Positions 10,907 to 21,773 of a stretch of 64,000 nucleotides of DNA are shown piece after piece. Source of the DNA: Rostrohypoxylon terebratum. Its lineage: Eukaryota > Ascomycota > Sordariomycetes > Xylariales > Hypoxylaceae. Position 1 is the first letter of the stretch, and every line of letters starts with the position of its first letter. The notes below the pieces were generated by a model. That model searched no databases. It had not been told where the DNA came from and was given only the letters and a program-made list of their open reading frames with translations. The DNA lies in contig MU385926.1 of NCBI GenBank assembly GCA_022497145.1, positions 62,001 to 126,000 of the forward strand, read 5' to 3'. Made by a program: the position numbers and the translations under genes.

Positions 10907-12142
10907 CTAAGTACGAGACTCTGCCCTTTGCTTCCGAATAGCCGTACTGCTGATCTTTTGGGTAAAATCCCGCGCCTCCGAGGACTTATGCACGATCCCG
11001 TCGGCATCGAGGACGTCAACTTCGAATGTTTCAAGTTGTCGCCAGCCAAGTTCCTTCCGTCGCTCATTGACGGCATTACCTCCACTTCTTGTCTCACCCG
11101 AGACCACGAGGATATCCATATTTTCGGTGGTGATAGTTGGGCCATAAGCATCCTGTATAACGCCACAACGGACCTCGATGGTGCCATCCCGAAAATGGGC
11201 GACCGACTCGCCATTTTCATGGATAATTTGTGGGATATTAGTTTTTTTCCATCCGTCCTTCGACAGTTCGAGGATCGAAGAGAGAAACTCAATCGTATTC
11301 GTGGCACGTTCATCCCAGGGTTGCACATACTCGGCATATTTCTTCCTCTTCAACAACTCATCGCCAGTGATGCCGATGATGAACTGGCACGGCCGCGGCG
11401 TGCCCTTATCAGGTATCTTCAGCAAAAGGGCGGCTGCGGTCAGAAGCAATTTATGCCCGGGGTGTAAATGATCAAATGTACCTCCTAGGCATACGATGGA
11501 CCGTGTAGTAGTTTGGGGAGATGATTGCAATGGGGTCGGTGATCCAACAGATAAAGTAAGCCCACCATCGACGACGACTATTTGAGACTGCTTCAATGTT
11601 TGGATACCTTCAGATAGTTTGAGGTATATCGAGAGTAATGCGTAACCAGACTCATTGTTTGGGTGGAATATGTACCGCCAAGGATGATAAGCAGATACAA
11701 ACGTAGGGAGGTTGACAATTACTGTATTATTCGGTTCTATTGCCGGCTTTGTATCGACGGCCAGAGGCTTAGATAAATCATGGTCAATCAAGACCACGCG
11801 AACGTCTACGGATCCTGGACCGGCGTGGATATCGGTAGGAACTGATAGCTGAAGACAGATGAAGGATATAATGCTGTATAAATCTGCTAAAAGAGACTGG
11901 ACATGAGGCCAAGACAGTGATTTATGCCGCACATAATTGCCTGTAAGAACAGGTGACACTAAAGCGACGATCAACGTCTCGCCATTTGTTTCGGTTCTCG
12001 AGATCTTCAATTTTGAGATGGCGGCTTTAAGAGGAGGCTCATATGCGGCGTTAAGAGAGAGCCGGGTTGCGGGATGTGGAGGCGGGGGTAACAATAGGAG
12101 TGACGGGAGACCGTCTCCCATCGTCGCATTTGCACCAGCCAT
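10907..12142 (-). CDS. cab4: Pantetheine-phosphate adenylyltransferase (Cab4-like)
   Basis: This single-exon gene encodes the enzyme that transfers AMP from ATP to 4'-phosphopantetheine, giving dephospho-CoA, the penultimate step of coenzyme A synthesis. The C-terminal half is a clear cytidylyltransferase-like nucleotidyltransferase: CLGGTFDHLHPGHKLLL holds the HxGH motif at about residues 227-230, GITGDELLKRKKYAE follows, and ISSTAIR near the end is the second nucleotide-binding motif. The N-terminal 200 residues are the poorly conserved extension usual in fungal Cab4. The frame is open from 12232, but the Met at 12142 (MAGANATMGDG) is preferred because homologues begin just before the LLLLPPPPHPAT stretch; this gives 411 residues against 441. 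No dephospho-CoA kinase domain is present, so the protein is not the bifunctional animal form. Confidence 0.88.
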   Translation of the reverse strand: MAGANATMGDGLPSLLLLPPPPHPATRLSLNAAYEPPLKAAISKLKISRTETNGETLIVALVSPVLTGNYVRHKSLSWPHVQSLLADLYSIISFICLQLSVPTDIHAGPGSVDVRVVLIDHDLSKPLAVDTKPAIEPNNTVIVNLPTFVSAYHPWRYIFHPNNESGYALLSIYLKLSEGIQTLKQSQIVVVDGGLTLSVGSPTPLQSSPQTTTRSIVCLGGTFDHLHPGHKLLLTAAALLLKIPDKGTPRPCQFIIGITGDELLKRKKYAEYVQPWDERATNTIEFLSSILELSKDGWKKTNIPQIIHENGESVAHFRDGTIEVRCGVIQDAYGPTITTENMDILVVSGETRSGGNAVNERRKELGWRQLETFEVDVLDADGIVHKSSEARDFTQKISSTAIRKQRAESRT

Positions 12143-12380
12143 GGAGCAAAGTTGAGTAATGATATTCCGGAAAATACCTAGGTCCAAGGAATAGGTCCCA
12201 AGAATCGGTCGTAGGGGATAGAATGCTAACAAATAAGTATACCTATATGGGTAATAGATGGAATATAGGATATTATGGGATATAGGATATGGAACGAGAG
12301 ACTCTCAAGGGCTGGCTCAGGCGAGGTCCGTTGATATAAAAAAAAGATGAGCCGTAGTTCTCCGCGAGCACCTAGTATAT

Positions 12381-12410
12381 ACCTAGGTCCTAGGTCCTAG
12401 GTCCTAGGTA
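12381..12410. repeat. ACCTAGGTCCTAGGT palindromic array
   Basis: Four overlapping copies of the palindrome CCTAGG are spaced by GT. It is one of the clearest members of a motif that recurs only between genes in this window (see also 16886-16910, 44581-44605 and 44671-44693). Confidence 0.85.
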
Positions 12411-13578
12411 AGTGGTGGCGTGACGAAAGAGCTAGAACCTGTAACCTTCGATGTTGAGGTAATTCTTTCCAGTTGCAAGCTGGCATTAAATGAAGGCGGT
12501 ATAGTGATGAATTGATGAATTGATGAACTGACGAACCGACCAACCGACGTATGCACGCACGTATTCCTTCTTATCCTCTCGGGTTGAGATATGTACCTGA
12601 GAAGAGAATTTGATAAGATCGTAAAATATTATCATTGATGTTAGAAGATGGTTGAAGTCCCGAATCCCGATCTGAGATGCCTGGGCTCTTATTACTCTTC
12701 TCGTGCCTAGGAAAATACTGGAACTCTTGGCCAGCTAAGAGGTATGGATAGTTAGCTGACAACCTCGGGGATGTTGGAGAAAGCTTCCAGGGCTCTCCAG
12801 GCTGGGACCGAACGAAGAAATACCCCACTACCTAGGTCCTAGGTACTATAGTCTATAGAATAGGGGGTTAGGTATCGCATGTGTACAATAAATGCTTGAT
12901 ACTTACAATACTACTTAGAAGTTAGTAGTGAAGATGTTTGCTGATGTCAAATACCGTCATTCGATATTGACTAAAGTTGGTGAGATAAAACTAGATATGC
13001 GCTTAGGTTATGTAAACATTTGAAAGAAGCTACTACCTACATGTACGACGTAGTAGTATGTGCAGGTTCACTAAGTAACGGTTAAGTTCTACATGGATGG
13101 ATGCGATTAACTTTATACTAGTACATTACCTAGTACTATTATGTTAGTAGGTAGGACCTGACCAGAGATTGCGATTGCGACTGTCAAAATTTTGAATTTT
13201 ATGGCTTGTGCTTGTGGCTAGCACGGCTCAGGCACTGGAATGAGGGGAAGTTCCCCCCGGGCCCATTCTCCAATTCATCGAAGATTGTTCACCTTTAGTA
13301 GTACTACCTGCGTCCTGTGTAGTTTAATATCATTCAATCGCAACCTTGATATCACTAATTACTACTCGGAGATCCATCGAAGGCCAATCAATGTTTATCG
13401 CAAAGTTGTTGATACCGTTATACCTCTTTTTTCCCTAAGTAATTCGGGAATTGGAAGTCTTGTCGTCCTTTGTCGTTACTATGTACTGCTGTAATATCGC
13501 TACAATATGATTGGTGGCATCTAGCATTACATTGATATTTTCCCAGGTTAGCAGCGTTGTGGGAGTAATCTAGCAGCC

Positions 13579-13622
13579 CAGCGACCCAGCGACCCAACGA
13601 CCCAGCGACCCAACGACCCAGT
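13579..13622. repeat. Nine-base tandem repeat
   Basis: About five copies of CAGCGACCC, alternating with the variant CAACGACCC, are followed by three copies of CCAAGCA (13628-13650) and three of AGCCCAGA (about 13687-13710). It is non-coding and adjoins the 5' region of the WD40 gene. Confidence 0.85.
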
Positions 13623-14180
13623 GTCCAGCACCAAGCACCAAGCACCAAGCCAGCACCCATTATCAAAAATTATAGGGTAGTAAGAGCCCAGAAGCCCAGA
13701 AGCCCAGGAGCCGCAAGAGCCCAACCAGAAAGTTTCAAGGTTGTCTCCCGCCCGACGTCGCGAATCCTGCAGGGGGGAAAATAATCCAGCTCTGTTTTTT
13801 TTCCCCAGTCAACCCAACTCCTCAAGTCTTCTTGCGACATCTCAAGTTATTAGCGAGTTCGATCACTGATATCGAGGTCGATATCAAAGTCGATTACTCG
13901 ATAAGTCGATTAGTCAATTTATCGAACATATTCACCTCTTATCCCTCTATTGCTCCCACTATCTACCTAGCATTTCTGGTAACTCTTTCTTCTTGGTCTG
14001 GTGCTCCAGGTGGTTCCTGTATTCTTGCGTTGGGTTGTGTTGTGTTTTGTGGTGCTGTCTCTGTCTCTCTCTCCCTTTCATCCCTTTGCCCTTTCATCGC
14101 AACTCGGTCCAATAGCTGTCGATCCCAAGGCCCAGCGTTCTCTCGCAGCTTTGTCGCGGTTGCTGCTTAGCGCATCCAAC

Positions 14181-16143
14181 ATGAACCAGCCAGGACAGTA
14201 CGGAGCCGCCCCAAGACGAACTAATACCTATGGCTCACAGCACGACGAACTCCATATTTCCCCTACAATGAGCCACAACGGGCAAATCTCCCCGCGAGAG
14301 TTCACCACCACCGCTGCCACCACTACTTCCTCCTCCGGCCCGCACATCAAACTCGATCAGCCCGCATCACAGCCCGTCAATCCTCAGTACCAAAACTCTG
14401 GCGTGCCCAATATTCTTCAGCCTGGAGGTTTAGGCTCCGCTCGTCCCCCCGCCATGAGCGCTAATACCGCACCCACTCTCCCTACCATGTCCGGCGCAAT
14501 ACAACACTCTCCGAGCGAATATACTTCACCATCAAACCCCCCGACCCTGAGCTTGTCGCATGGTTACTCGAGATCTAGTCCTGCCGCCCCTTACGACAAT
14601 CCTTCCACCTCTTATTCTCCCTACACGCCTACCACGCCCGGAGGATCTGCTGGCCAATCGTCCCAGTACATGTCGCCGCAAGATCCCAAATACGGCGCCC
14701 CGGGGTCGCAACGAAATATTTCCAACACGCCGCTCGGCTTGGCAGACATCAGGCCGCGGGCTGATTCGAGCCTGTCCGATGGCCCGCCTGGTACCCTAGG
14801 GTATGAGCTTGCCAATGCTCAACCGTCTACGAGCAACTATTTGGCACCCTGGGCGCTCTACGCATTCGACTGGTGTAAATGGGCACCTCGGGATAGAAGC
14901 GCTGGTAAGCTGGCTATTGGGAGCTACCTGGAGGACGGACATAATTTTGTATGCCCACTTGAATCACTCAATTGAAGCTTCAACATTCGTGGTTATTAAC
15001 CGACACGTTTCTTTCTAGATCCAAATCCTCGATTCGCAAATCGTCAATACCCCTTCTGATATATACACGCCTGGCTCGCCAAAGTATAGCATGGAGTTCA
15101 CAAAGGTCGCAGAGGCAACCCATTCGTACCCCGTGACGCGCCTTTTGTGGGAGCCTCCCTCTGCTCAAAAGCAGTCTACGGATCTTTTAGCTACTTCCGG
15201 AGATCATCTTCGACTCTGGTCTCTACCGGCGGATGCGCCGACGGCACACTCGAACTCGGTAAACAAGTCAGCATTAGGTGCGCCTATAACGAAGCTTACG
15301 CCGCTTGCGCTTTTGTCCAACTCGAAGACGCCGGATCACACTGCCCCTCTTACGTCGCTGGATTGGAACGCCATTTCTCCAAGTCTAATCATCACGTCTA
15401 GCATCGACACGACGTGCACCATCTGGGATATACCATCCCTAACAGCGAAGACCCAATTGATTGCTCACGATAAGGAAGTCTACGACGTTCGATTCTGTGC
15501 TAATAGCGTAGACATATTCCTCAGCTGTGGACAAGACGGAAGTGTGCGAATGTTCGATCTCCGTAGTTTAGAGCATAGTACTATTATCTATGAACCAACT
15601 GCTAAGGATGATCGAGGTATGGTCTCTACAACTCCTTTCTTCCCATCGTCATCTTCTAACAGTTCCGCAGATGCGAATGGCGGCAGGATAAGCCCTACAC
15701 TGGCCCAGCAGACTATGTCGCACGCGCCGCCATTATTAAGGCTGGCGACCTCGCCCTGGGATACCTACATGTTGGCTACATTCGCCCAAGATTCGAACGT
15801 CATTCGGATCCTCGACGTCCGGCATCCTGGGCAGGCGCTACTGGAATTACGGGGCCATGGAGGCTCTGTGAACTCGGCAGAATGGGCTCCCCGTACGAGA
15901 GGATTGCTCGCCTCGGGTGGCGACGACTGCCAAGTCCTGTTATGGGATCTGGTGAACAGTACTCCCACCAGTGGTCCATCTTCCAACGGTGTCGGTTCGG
16001 CCGACAAACATCTTAACCCTGTCGCCTGTTGGCAGTGCGATTACGAGGTCGGCAACCTTGGCTGGGCCCCACCGCTCCGTAATAGCGATGGCGAATGGCT
16101 CGGTGTGAGCGGTGGACGGGGCGTTTGGGGCGTAAAGATCTGA
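14181..16143 (+). CDS. WD40-repeat protein, WDR68/DCAF7 (AN11/TTG1) family
   Basis: Two exons (14181-14948, 15019-16143) give 630 residues. Residues 1-225 are disordered and rich in Ser, Pro, Thr, Gln and Gly. The WD40 part begins at about 226 with APWALYAFDWCKW, then LAIGSYLEDGHNF-IQILDSQI across the intron. It then shows repeats ending in LRLWSL, TIWDI, VRMFDLRSLEHSTIIYE, IRILDVRHPG and VLLWDL, finishing with GVWGVKI. The phrase CIWDI-type plus the YE-P after SLEHSTI are hallmarks of the DCAF7/WDR68 family, an adaptor that binds DYRK-type kinases and Cul4 ligases in other eukaryotes; in fungi its partners are inferred. The 70-nt intron carries GTATGC and TCTAG ends, phase 0. The start MNQPGQYG is preferred over the upstream in-frame ATG at 14001, whose reading is a hydrophobic run followed by pyrimidine-rich leader. 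Confidence 0.88.
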
Positions 16144-16885
16144 AGTGCTCGGTATCAAGCGGAGAGTTCACGTCGTCGACGGAAGCGTCGCTTTGCAAGC
16201 GAGGAACAGGGAAGAAAGAATCGCCTGCCCGCCCAATACGAGAGGTAGCCTGAGCAATTATTGTTGGATTGGCATCGCCTTTCAGACCGCTATATGCATT
16301 TACGAAGCAAGGCGTTTGTTTGGGGGGCCTGCATCATGTTTTGGTTACTCGCGAACTCGCGGGCTCTGTTGGCGATGGGCTTGCCAGGGTAGGAGGTAAA
16401 CCGAGAGCCGATTCACCATCTAATGCAAGGAGGGGAGCATTGTCTTCGAAGACGAACCCGTTGACGGGACTTCTCATACATCAAGCTTCATCCTGTATAT
16501 TACTAGGTAGCTATTATTCGGGGGAGCGGGTAGAATACAACTTGCTGGATGGATCGGTTGGCAGATGGCACGGTACGGGATTAGGCGATTGATCGTCCTT
16601 GGGGATGTAGGGCTGGCGTCGGTACAATGAATCAAGGCATATGATATTGCAATTCATATATCAAGTTGAGATTGTGGGCTTTCGCTCGTGCTGCACCGGA
16701 TCACATAGTATATTGAAAACGTATGTCTACGAAGCCTCTGTGGACTGCCTGGGTACCGACTTGGTTATAAACTTTGACATCCATATCTTTTCAAACTCAT
16801 TTCCTCCTAGATTTGCAAGTAGGTACCTGGGTCCTAGGTATATATGAGTATATACCTATATTCATATTCATATGACATAGCTGCA

Positions 16886-16910
16886 TAGGTAGGTACCTAG
16901 GTCCTAGGTA
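16886..16910. repeat. TAGGTACCTAGGTCCTAGGTA palindromic motif
   Basis: Overlapping palindromes (GGTACC and CCTAGG) of the dispersed intergenic type. A sister copy lies at 16821-16840. Confidence 0.8.
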
Positions 16911-17088
16911 ATGATCTTCAGCTTCAGCTTCGTCATCAGCCACACCACATACAAACTACCTACCTAGGTAGTAATACATATGGATGTGCTTCCTGGATCC
17001 GTGGTTTACGTGTATATTCTTCTTGCTTGATTGTTGTTTTTCTTAGGACCTACCTAGTACTGGTGCTATCTACAATAACTCTCAACCG

Positions 17089-17110
17089 CACCCCCCGTAA
17101 GGGGGGTGCT
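17089..17110. repeat. Perfect 22-base hairpin
   Basis: The sequence GCACCCCCC-GTAA-GGGGGGTGC can fold into a nine-base-pair GC-rich stem with a four-base loop. It overlaps the outer edge of the left terminal repeat of the adjacent MITE-like element, so it may be part of the element or its insertion target. Confidence 0.85.
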
Positions 17111-17341
17111 ACGTATTGATTAGCAAAACGGGCAAGATTAACAAAATTAGCCGAAGATTATCCTAAACCTTTTAATCTATAGCTTATAATTATATATATT
17201 CTTAAAAATAAAGGTTATATTTATTTAAAAAATATGTATTTATGCTAATATATTTTAATTTTATATATAAAACCTACCTATTTATAAGTACCTCGGAGAA
17301 TTTTGCTAATCTTGCCCGTTTTGTTAATCAATGCGCAGCAC
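17106..17341. mobile_element. MITE-like element with 43-bp terminal inverted repeats
   Basis: Left repeat 17106-17148 and right repeat 17299-17341 are reverse complements with 39 of 43 positions equal; all four differences are transitions. The 150-base interior is extremely A/T-rich (almost no G or C at 17165-17280) and codes for nothing. Size, long inverted ends and lack of a transposase fit a miniature inverted-repeat transposable element. No clear target-site duplication is visible, so the superfamily is not assigned. It lies about 355 bases upstream of the SPT5 start codon and could influence its promoter. Confidence 0.75.
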
Positions 17342-17696
17342 GCCACAGTTCGAAGTCACAGCCACAACATGACCCATTTACCCATTTATTATTACCTAAT
17401 AATCCTAATAATATACGTGAACCGTGAACTGTGTTAGTCCTGATTGAGATTAGCGTATCTTAAGCTTTCAATCGCCAGAATTATCCTTGAGATCAAGCAC
17501 GTTCCCGACTGTTGATACGTTCTTCTATCATAAAGAATTCATCCAGCCTTCTCATCTTTGCCAATTTTTCTTTCCTTTCTCAACCTTTTCTCCATCCTTC
17601 AACCAACTTTCCGCTTCTGATATCACACTTTCCGCCGCCATCACCGCTACCACTACTACTCATAATCTCGTTTTACGCGACCGAGCGCTCGATAAA

Positions 17697-20600
17697 ATGA
17701 GTGATCCTCGCGACCACGACCCGCCCGAGTCTGAAGACGAGGAGGATTTCAACCCGCCTCCCGCCGACATAAGCGATGATGAGAATCAGGATGACAGCCG
17801 TACAGAAGAGACGAAGCAGAGAAAGTCATCGCCTGCGCGTAATAGAGATGACGAGGGTGATGAAGATGATGATGGCGAGGGTGGTGGTCATGATGATGAC
17901 GAAGAAGAAGACGAGGACGAAGAGGATGAAGAGGATGAAGAAGACGAGGTGCAAGTGAGTCATACTGTTTCCTACTTTCTGCCTTGCTGATCCTTCCATT
18001 CTGTGTCAAAGAAATCGATGCCTAACCACAGATAATCATTTAGACGCATCGTCGCAAGCGACGCAAGGGCAAGGCAAACGTCTTCTTAGATGTCGAAGCC
18101 GAGGTCGACGATGAAGACGAAGGAGAAGATGACGAAGAAGCGGCGGAAGAGAACGAGGGATTCATTGAGCACGAAGAGCCAGGCGATTTCGGTGAGCAGA
18201 GCCGGCTCGACGATGATCGCCGACATCGAGAACTCGACCGTCAACGTGATGCAATTACCCAAGAAGATCTTGAACGAGCAGCCGAAGGCTACGTCCGTAA
18301 ATATGGAAACCGTAGGACCGCAAGAGGCCTTGGTGATTCCGCCATAGTACCTCAGAGGCTTCTCCTTCCGAGCGTTGACGATCCCGGCATTTGGGGTGTT
18401 CGATGCAAGGAAGGCAAAGAGCGCGAGGTCATCATGGCCATCATGAAACGCGTGGCCGAGCGACAAAATACTAAGGATCAATTGGCCATCACGGCAGCTT
18501 TTGAACGAGCTAGTCCTAATTCCATCATGAAAGGCCTGATCTACATCGAAGCCCCTCGACAGAGCGACGTGATGATGGCACTTGAAGATATGATGAATGT
18601 ATATCCTCGTACGAAGCTTATTCTTGTCGACATCAAGGAGAGACCTGATCTTATGCGAGTTCAGAAGACTCCTACCTTGGAGCCTGGCCACTGGGTACGG
18701 CTTCGCAGACCCGCCAAACATTCCGGTGATCTCGCACAAGTTCTTGATATCACAGAGAACGGCCTTGATGCCAGAGTCCGATTCATCCCTCGACTTGACT
18801 ACGGATTACGGGATGAGTCAATCTCTGCTGACAAAAAGCGGAAGCGCCCTATGATGGGCCCACGACCTCCCCAGAGACTATTCAGCGAAATCGAAGCTCG
18901 TAAGAGACACCCGCGTACTCTCCAATACAGTAGTCAGACCAATACCTGGAACTACAACGGCGACGAGTTTGAGAAAGGATTTCAGGTCAAGGACATAAAG
19001 ATACAACACCTAATCGTTACCGATGTCAACCCGACCTTGGAGGAAGTCACAAAGTTTGCATCTGGTGGCGAAGATGGAGTTGAGAATATTGATCTCAAAT
19101 CCCTTGCTGCCAGTCTCAAAGATAGCAATGCCAATGTAACCTATCTACCAGGTGACGTAGTTGAGGTCTACGAGGGCGAGCAAAAAGGTGTGGTCGGTAA
19201 AGCAACCAATGTTCAGGCAGATATCGTTACGATTCAAGTCACTGAGGGTGACCTCGCCGGGCAAACCATCGAAGTGCCGACGAAAGGCCTCCGCAAGCAA
19301 TTCCGAATCGGCGATCACGTCAAAGTCATTGGTGGCAGTCGATACCGTGATGAAGTTGGTATGGTTGTGAATATTTCGGAGGATCGTGTCACCCTTTTGA
19401 CGGACCAGACCATGACTGAAATTACCGTCTTCAGCAAAGATCTTAGAGAGGCAAGCGACATCGGCGGCCAGGGATCTTTAGGTCAGTACTCGTTGCTCGA
19501 CCTCGTCCAACTCGACACGATGACAGTCGGCTGCATCGTCAAAGTTGATCGTGAGACCATGGTTGTATTAGACCAGAACGGTGATACAAGGCAAGTCATG
19601 CCTTCTCAGATTGCCAATAAACTGCCTAAGCGAAAGATGGCCGTCGCCGCAGACCGCAACGGCTCTGAGATCAGGCCGGACGACGTGGTCAAGGAATTTG
19701 GTGGCATGGGTCGCCAAGGAAAGATTGTCCACATATACCGCACCTACGTATTCTGCCACACAAACACAACCAACGAAAATGCCGGTATTTTCGTGTCCAA
19801 AGTGAGCAACGTCGGTACCATATCGGCAAAGGGTGGCCGCGTCAACGCCGCCAACTCCGGCCCGGATCTGAACGTCATGAATCCGGCGAGAAAGCTAAAT
19901 CCGAGCGGAGATAGAGGCGACATGCCACCTCCCAAAGTCACGTTTGGACGGGACAAGCTGGTCGGTCAGACGGTCACGATCAGGAAAGGTGGTTGGAAGG
20001 GCACCCTTGGCCGCGTCAGAGACACTACCGACACTCATGCCCGGGTCGAGATACATTCTAAGGGTAAGGTCATTAGTGTGTTGAAGGCCGATCTTACTGT
20101 CCGTGATAGCATCACTGGGCGTGAGATAAAGAATTACGATAGCCGTCGCCCCGGGCAGAATGGATTTTCTGGAAAGCCCCCTCAAGGCAACGCAGACTGG
20201 AGCGGAGGTCGTACGCCCGTGGGCAATGCCTCGTCACGAACCCCCGCCTGGAAGACCCCTTCAGCTGGAGGAAACGGCGGACGTACCCCCGCGTGGAGCA
20301 AAGGTGGTGATGGCGGCCGAACGCCAGCATGGGCCGATGGCTCCCGTACGGTAAATCCTTACGACGGAAGCAGAACGTCCTACGGCGGGTCTGGTAGTCG
20401 CACGCCTGCTTGGTCTTCGGGTGCTAAGACGCCGGCGCCCGACCATTTTAGTCACGGATCAAAGACGCCTGCCTATAGCGGAAGCGGTGGTGACAATTGG
20501 GGCTCAAAGACTCCATATGGCGCATCCGCAGCTACGCCAGGAGCCAGTGGGAATGATACTTGGGGCTACACACCCGGCGCGAGCGGCTCATCGAATGCTT

Positions 20601-20896
20601 ACGACGCGCCAACTCCAGGTGCTGGGCTTTTAGGCGCTCCTACTCCAGGCGCCATGAACGCCCCGACTCCAGGTGCTTACAATGCGCCTACTCCTGGTGC
20701 GATGAATGCACCTACTCCCGGCGCAGGTTGGCAGAGCGGTTGGGGAGCTGACTCGGCACCTACTCCTGCCGCCGCCGCTCCCACACCAGCAGCGAGTGGC
20801 TTTGCTAGTTCTAGCGGGTACTACGGAGCCCCTACACCAGGGGCCTACAATGCCGAGACCCCGGCCGCTGGTCCTCGGTATACCGACGACGACTAA
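17697..20896 (+). CDS. spt5: Transcription elongation factor Spt5
   Basis: Two exons (17697-17954, 18044-20896) give 1036 residues. Spt5, with Spt4, forms the DSIF clamp that rides on RNA polymerase II, promotes processivity and couples capping and RNA processing. The N-terminal 160 residues are highly acidic and span the intron; a basic RRKRRRKGK patch and FLDVEAEVDDE follow. The NGN domain begins near residue 200 (WGVRCKEGKEREVIMAIMKR). KOW domains follow at about 298 (EPGHWVRLRRPAKHSGDLAQV), 455 (PGDVVEVYEGEQKGVVGKA), 508 (IGDHVKVIGGSRYRDEVGMV) and 725 (GQTVTIRKGGWKGTLGRV). From about 790 the C-terminal region has many short TPAW/TPAY units and then APTPGA repeats, the substrate of Bur1/Cdk9-type kinases. 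The 89-nt intron ends at the second of two AG sites; the first would bring in a TAG. Length agrees with fungal orthologues. Confidence 0.97.
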
Positions 20897-21311
20897 GCGT
20901 TCAGGGGAACGCCTAAAAGTGAGTAGCATGGGATACGGAGTGACAGGAGTCATGCAAAATCCGGGTTCGGTTCTTTTTTATGTAGTATTAGGGCTCAGGT
21001 TTACGCTTTAAGTTAAGGATCTCAGCAAAAACATTGCAGAAGTATCGTATCTTTGTCTATCGCATAGATTTATCGCAATATAATGTGTTACGAATGTGCC
21101 GAGGTTGAACTATTTTCCAACATATTAAGACAATAACCGATGGTCCTTTGTTCTCCAATTGTGAACAATGTCTTAGTCGGTTCCAGTAGCCCTTCTGCCT
21201 ATTCTTCCTTTATTTTAAGCCGTTTCTCGTGTCGTCTTATCAGCATCCGACCTTGACATGGGCCAACTTCTAAGATAGGTGCTGTTATCCTTCGTTCGTT
21301 AACTAGTCCCC
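20897..21311. other. Intergenic region
   Basis: This is the 3' region of SPT5 and the short promoter of the small protein at 21312. Nothing else is visible. Confidence 0.5.
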
Positions 21312-21773
21312 ATGTGTTTGTACCAGAACATCCACGCAGCTCGCCACTACGAGCTACTCAACGTCAATACCGCGGAGAGAGATAACCACACATGCGAGTA
21401 CGAGGCGTCCACGTCTGGAGAAGGGGAGAAGTGTCCGCTGCATTCATGCTGCCGCGTTCTTGGCCACGAGGTAATCTTCAAATGCTCTAGTGCTAATCAA
21501 CATGGCGGAAATTTGTGCGATGATGCAATGAAGGAGGATGTATTTGTACCTCTCAAATATATGGCCGAAGTGGTGTCGGAGAAGAGAAATGCATGTCTTG
21601 TAGCCGAGACACAGAATGGGATAGAGGAAGAAACGGTCTCAGAACCTGTTGGAAATGTGATGATGGAGTTTTGGTCAGAAGACCAGCCGGGTAAGGTCAC
21701 GATGTTATATCTTGAAGCGGAGGTTCCAGGCTATGAAGCCAAGAAAAAGGAGAAGAAACCAGATGGTCGGTAA
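21312..21773 (+). CDS. Small cysteine-containing protein of unknown function
   Basis: An intronless frame encodes 153 residues beginning MCLYQNIHAARHYELLNVN. There are eight cysteines, seven of them in the first 80 residues (HTC, KCPLHSCC, KC, LC), together with histidines, which could bind zinc. The C-terminal part is acidic and ends in a Lys-rich tail. No signal peptide or membrane segment is visible. The MC-[LFY]-x-Q start and the early HAARHYE resemble small uncharacterised proteins found widely in Sordariomycetes, but I cannot name a function. It is on the same strand as SPT5, 415 bases downstream. Compositional quality is good for a real gene, and no longer frame competes with it. Confidence 0.6.
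   Translation: MCLYQNIHAARHYELLNVNTAERDNHTCEYEASTSGEGEKCPLHSCCRVLGHEVIFKCSSANQHGGNLCDDAMKEDVFVPLKYMAEVVSEKRNACLVAETQNGIEEETVSEPVGNVMMEFWSEDQPGKVTMLYLEAEVPGYEAKKKEKKPDGR

Larger units (their letters stand above)
12233..14180. other. Long repeat-bearing intergenic region
   Basis: This is the divergent space between Cab4 and the WD40 gene. It contains a CCTAGGT array (12381-12410), a nine-base tandem repeat (13579-13622) followed by CCAAGCA and AGCCCAGA repeats, and a pyrimidine-rich leader just before 14181. The frame of the WD40 gene stays open upstream to about 14001 but reads a low-quality leader, so I treat it as 5' UTR. Confidence 0.6.
16144..17696. other. Intergenic region with MITE and CCTAGG motifs
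   Basis: This holds the 3' end of the WD40 gene, several CCTAGGT palindromes (16821-16840, 16886-16910, 16957-16972), a hairpin at 17089-17110, a MITE-like element at 17106-17341 and the pyrimidine-rich promoter and leader of SPT5. No gene is visible. Confidence 0.7.

Noticed and set aside
14001..14180. Upstream in-frame ATG extending the WD40 protein by 60 residues
   Set aside because: The extension reads a hydrophobic and Ser/Leu-rich run from a pyrimidine-rich leader; MNQPGQYG is the more natural start.
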